A stretch of DNA of 24,201 nt from CAIXQW01 sp046049675 (GTDB lineage Bacteria > Bacteroidota > Bacteroidia > Chitinophagales > Chitinophagaceae). The translations under genes and the position numbers were made by a program. Location of the stretch: NCBI GenBank assembly GCA_046049675.1, contig JBJORA010000065.1, positions 1-24,201 on the forward strand, read 5' to 3'. The notes beneath the pieces are model-generated. The model ran no database searches and was not told the origin of the DNA. It saw only the letters and a list, made by a program, of their open reading frames with translations. Positions 23,765 to 24,201 of the stretch are shown in pieces (position 1 is the first letter of the stretch; the number at the start of each line of letters is the position of its first letter).

Positions 23765-24105
23765 TTAAAATTGATTAATTGTATACTGATTCCCTTTTTT
23801 ACATAAGATATCATATTCCTTGTGACTGCCTATCCAACATATGAATAAATGAACTTGCTTAGCCCCAAAAAAATATTTCCCGATTATTCTATAATTATTA
23901 CCACCTATGTCAAATACTACCCTGTCAGTGCCATTCCCTAATAGATCTGCTGTAGAAAATGTATCTATAATATCCAAAGGAGATTCCCAGTCTGCAAACC
24001 TTATCTTTTGTAGCCATGCAGTAAGTGGAATTCTACTTTGAGCATTTTCAAAAGTATATTCTACAACGCTTACTTTTTTAATTAGTCAACCCTTAAAAAC
24101 TCCAT
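23765..24105 (-). pseudogene. higB: HigB-family toxin with an apparent frameshift near the start
   Basis: The frame from 24085 to 23765 encodes a clear HigB-type mRNA interferase, with LIKKVSVVEY, WLQKIRFADWESPLDI, RVVFDIGGNNYRIIGKYFFGAKQVHLFICWIGSH and QYTINQF. It has no ATG or GTG and its first TTG (23977) would remove the N-terminal third. Directly upstream an ATG at 24105 reads MEFLRVD and then meets TAA. One extra base near 24085 would join MEFLRVD to LIKK, matching the family N-terminus as I remember it. So a one-base deletion or sequencing error is likely; a non-standard ATT start at 24082 is an alternative. Confidence 0.65.
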
Positions 24106-24201
24106 TTTTTTAGGGCACAGATATGCATTAGTCTAATTTGAAAAATAAATTGACTTAGCCAACGAGCAATTGCCTCTGTACGCCAGAGGTTCATGACTCG
24201 T
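24106..24201. other. Upstream region of the second HigBA operon, window end
   Basis: No gene is visible in these last 96 bases. CCTCTG and CAGAGG at about 24174-24190 can form a 6-bp hairpin near the window end. TATCTGTG on the minus strand, just upstream of the HigB ATG, resembles a -7 box with one mismatch. The window ends before any upstream gene can be seen. Confidence 0.25.

Noticed and set aside
20350..24201. Classical integron attC sites
   Set aside because: GTTGGGC/GTTGGGT in the repeat cores fit GTTRRRY, but one such match per 200 bases is not unusual, the paired core sites were not found and no integrase is present.
24168..24201. tRNA-like 3' arm at the window end (GAGGTTCATGACTC)
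   Set aside because: The would-be T stem does not pair properly and the rest of the cloverleaf cannot be formed from the upstream sequence; truncated by the window edge.
1..24201. CRISPR array, insertion sequence transposase or rRNA/tRNA gene
   Set aside because: No regularly spaced direct repeats, transposase motifs or structured RNA gene could be seen on either strand.

Overview
The window looks like chromosomal DNA of a Bacteroidota bacterium, probably a Chitinophagales-type lineage. It encodes two very large secreted proteins with type IX secretion (T9SS) C-terminal domains: a type A tail on the BNR/GEVED protein and a gliding-motility-type (type B) domain on the repeat protein. Several genes carry a Bacteroidota-style -7 promoter box (TAnnTTTG) a few bases before the start codon, usually without a Shine-Dalgarno sequence. 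Lipoprotein and secreted-protein signals, a DUF2027-Smr protein and Bacteroidota-like HigBA pairs fit the same picture.

Layout. 1-90 is the tail of an unidentified gene. 237-1455 holds two tandem paralogous exported SPOR-domain proteins, followed by an M20-family amidohydrolase (1491-2669). A convergent RelE/HigB-like toxin and XRE antitoxin pair lies at 2757-3412. groES-groEL occupy 3705-5671 and end in a strong terminator. Then come an exported alpha/beta hydrolase and a small exported protein (5773-7302), whose stop codon overlaps that of a 1087-residue BNR/GEVED T9SS protein on the opposite strand (7299-10562). Tryptophan 2,3-dioxygenase (minus) is divergent from dnaE (plus, 11990-15580). 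Thioredoxin (with the best promoter in the window and a terminator), a DUF2027-Smr protein and a 992-residue T9SS type B adhesin-like protein follow, up to 20295 and a GAAA-loop terminator.

From about 20350 the character changes. All genes are small and on the minus strand: four short exported or lipoprotein genes of unknown function and a second HigBA pair. They are separated by copies of a non-coding repeat (best copies at 22122-22318 and 23082-23279, a shorter one at 21181-21243, a possible scrap near 20545) with hairpin modules. This accessory block resembles a cassette array: each gene or gene pair has a repeat downstream of its 3' end. Two details suggest recent turnover: a 75-codon open stretch begins exactly at a repeat boundary, and the HigB toxin frame appears broken by one base near its start.

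Most of 1-20.3 kb is ordinary housekeeping and envelope-gene territory. The most interesting material is the repeat-linked block at 20.3-24.2 kb, plus short-leader promoters and a few inverted repeats at control regions. All functional assignments come from reading motifs by eye; no database search was made.
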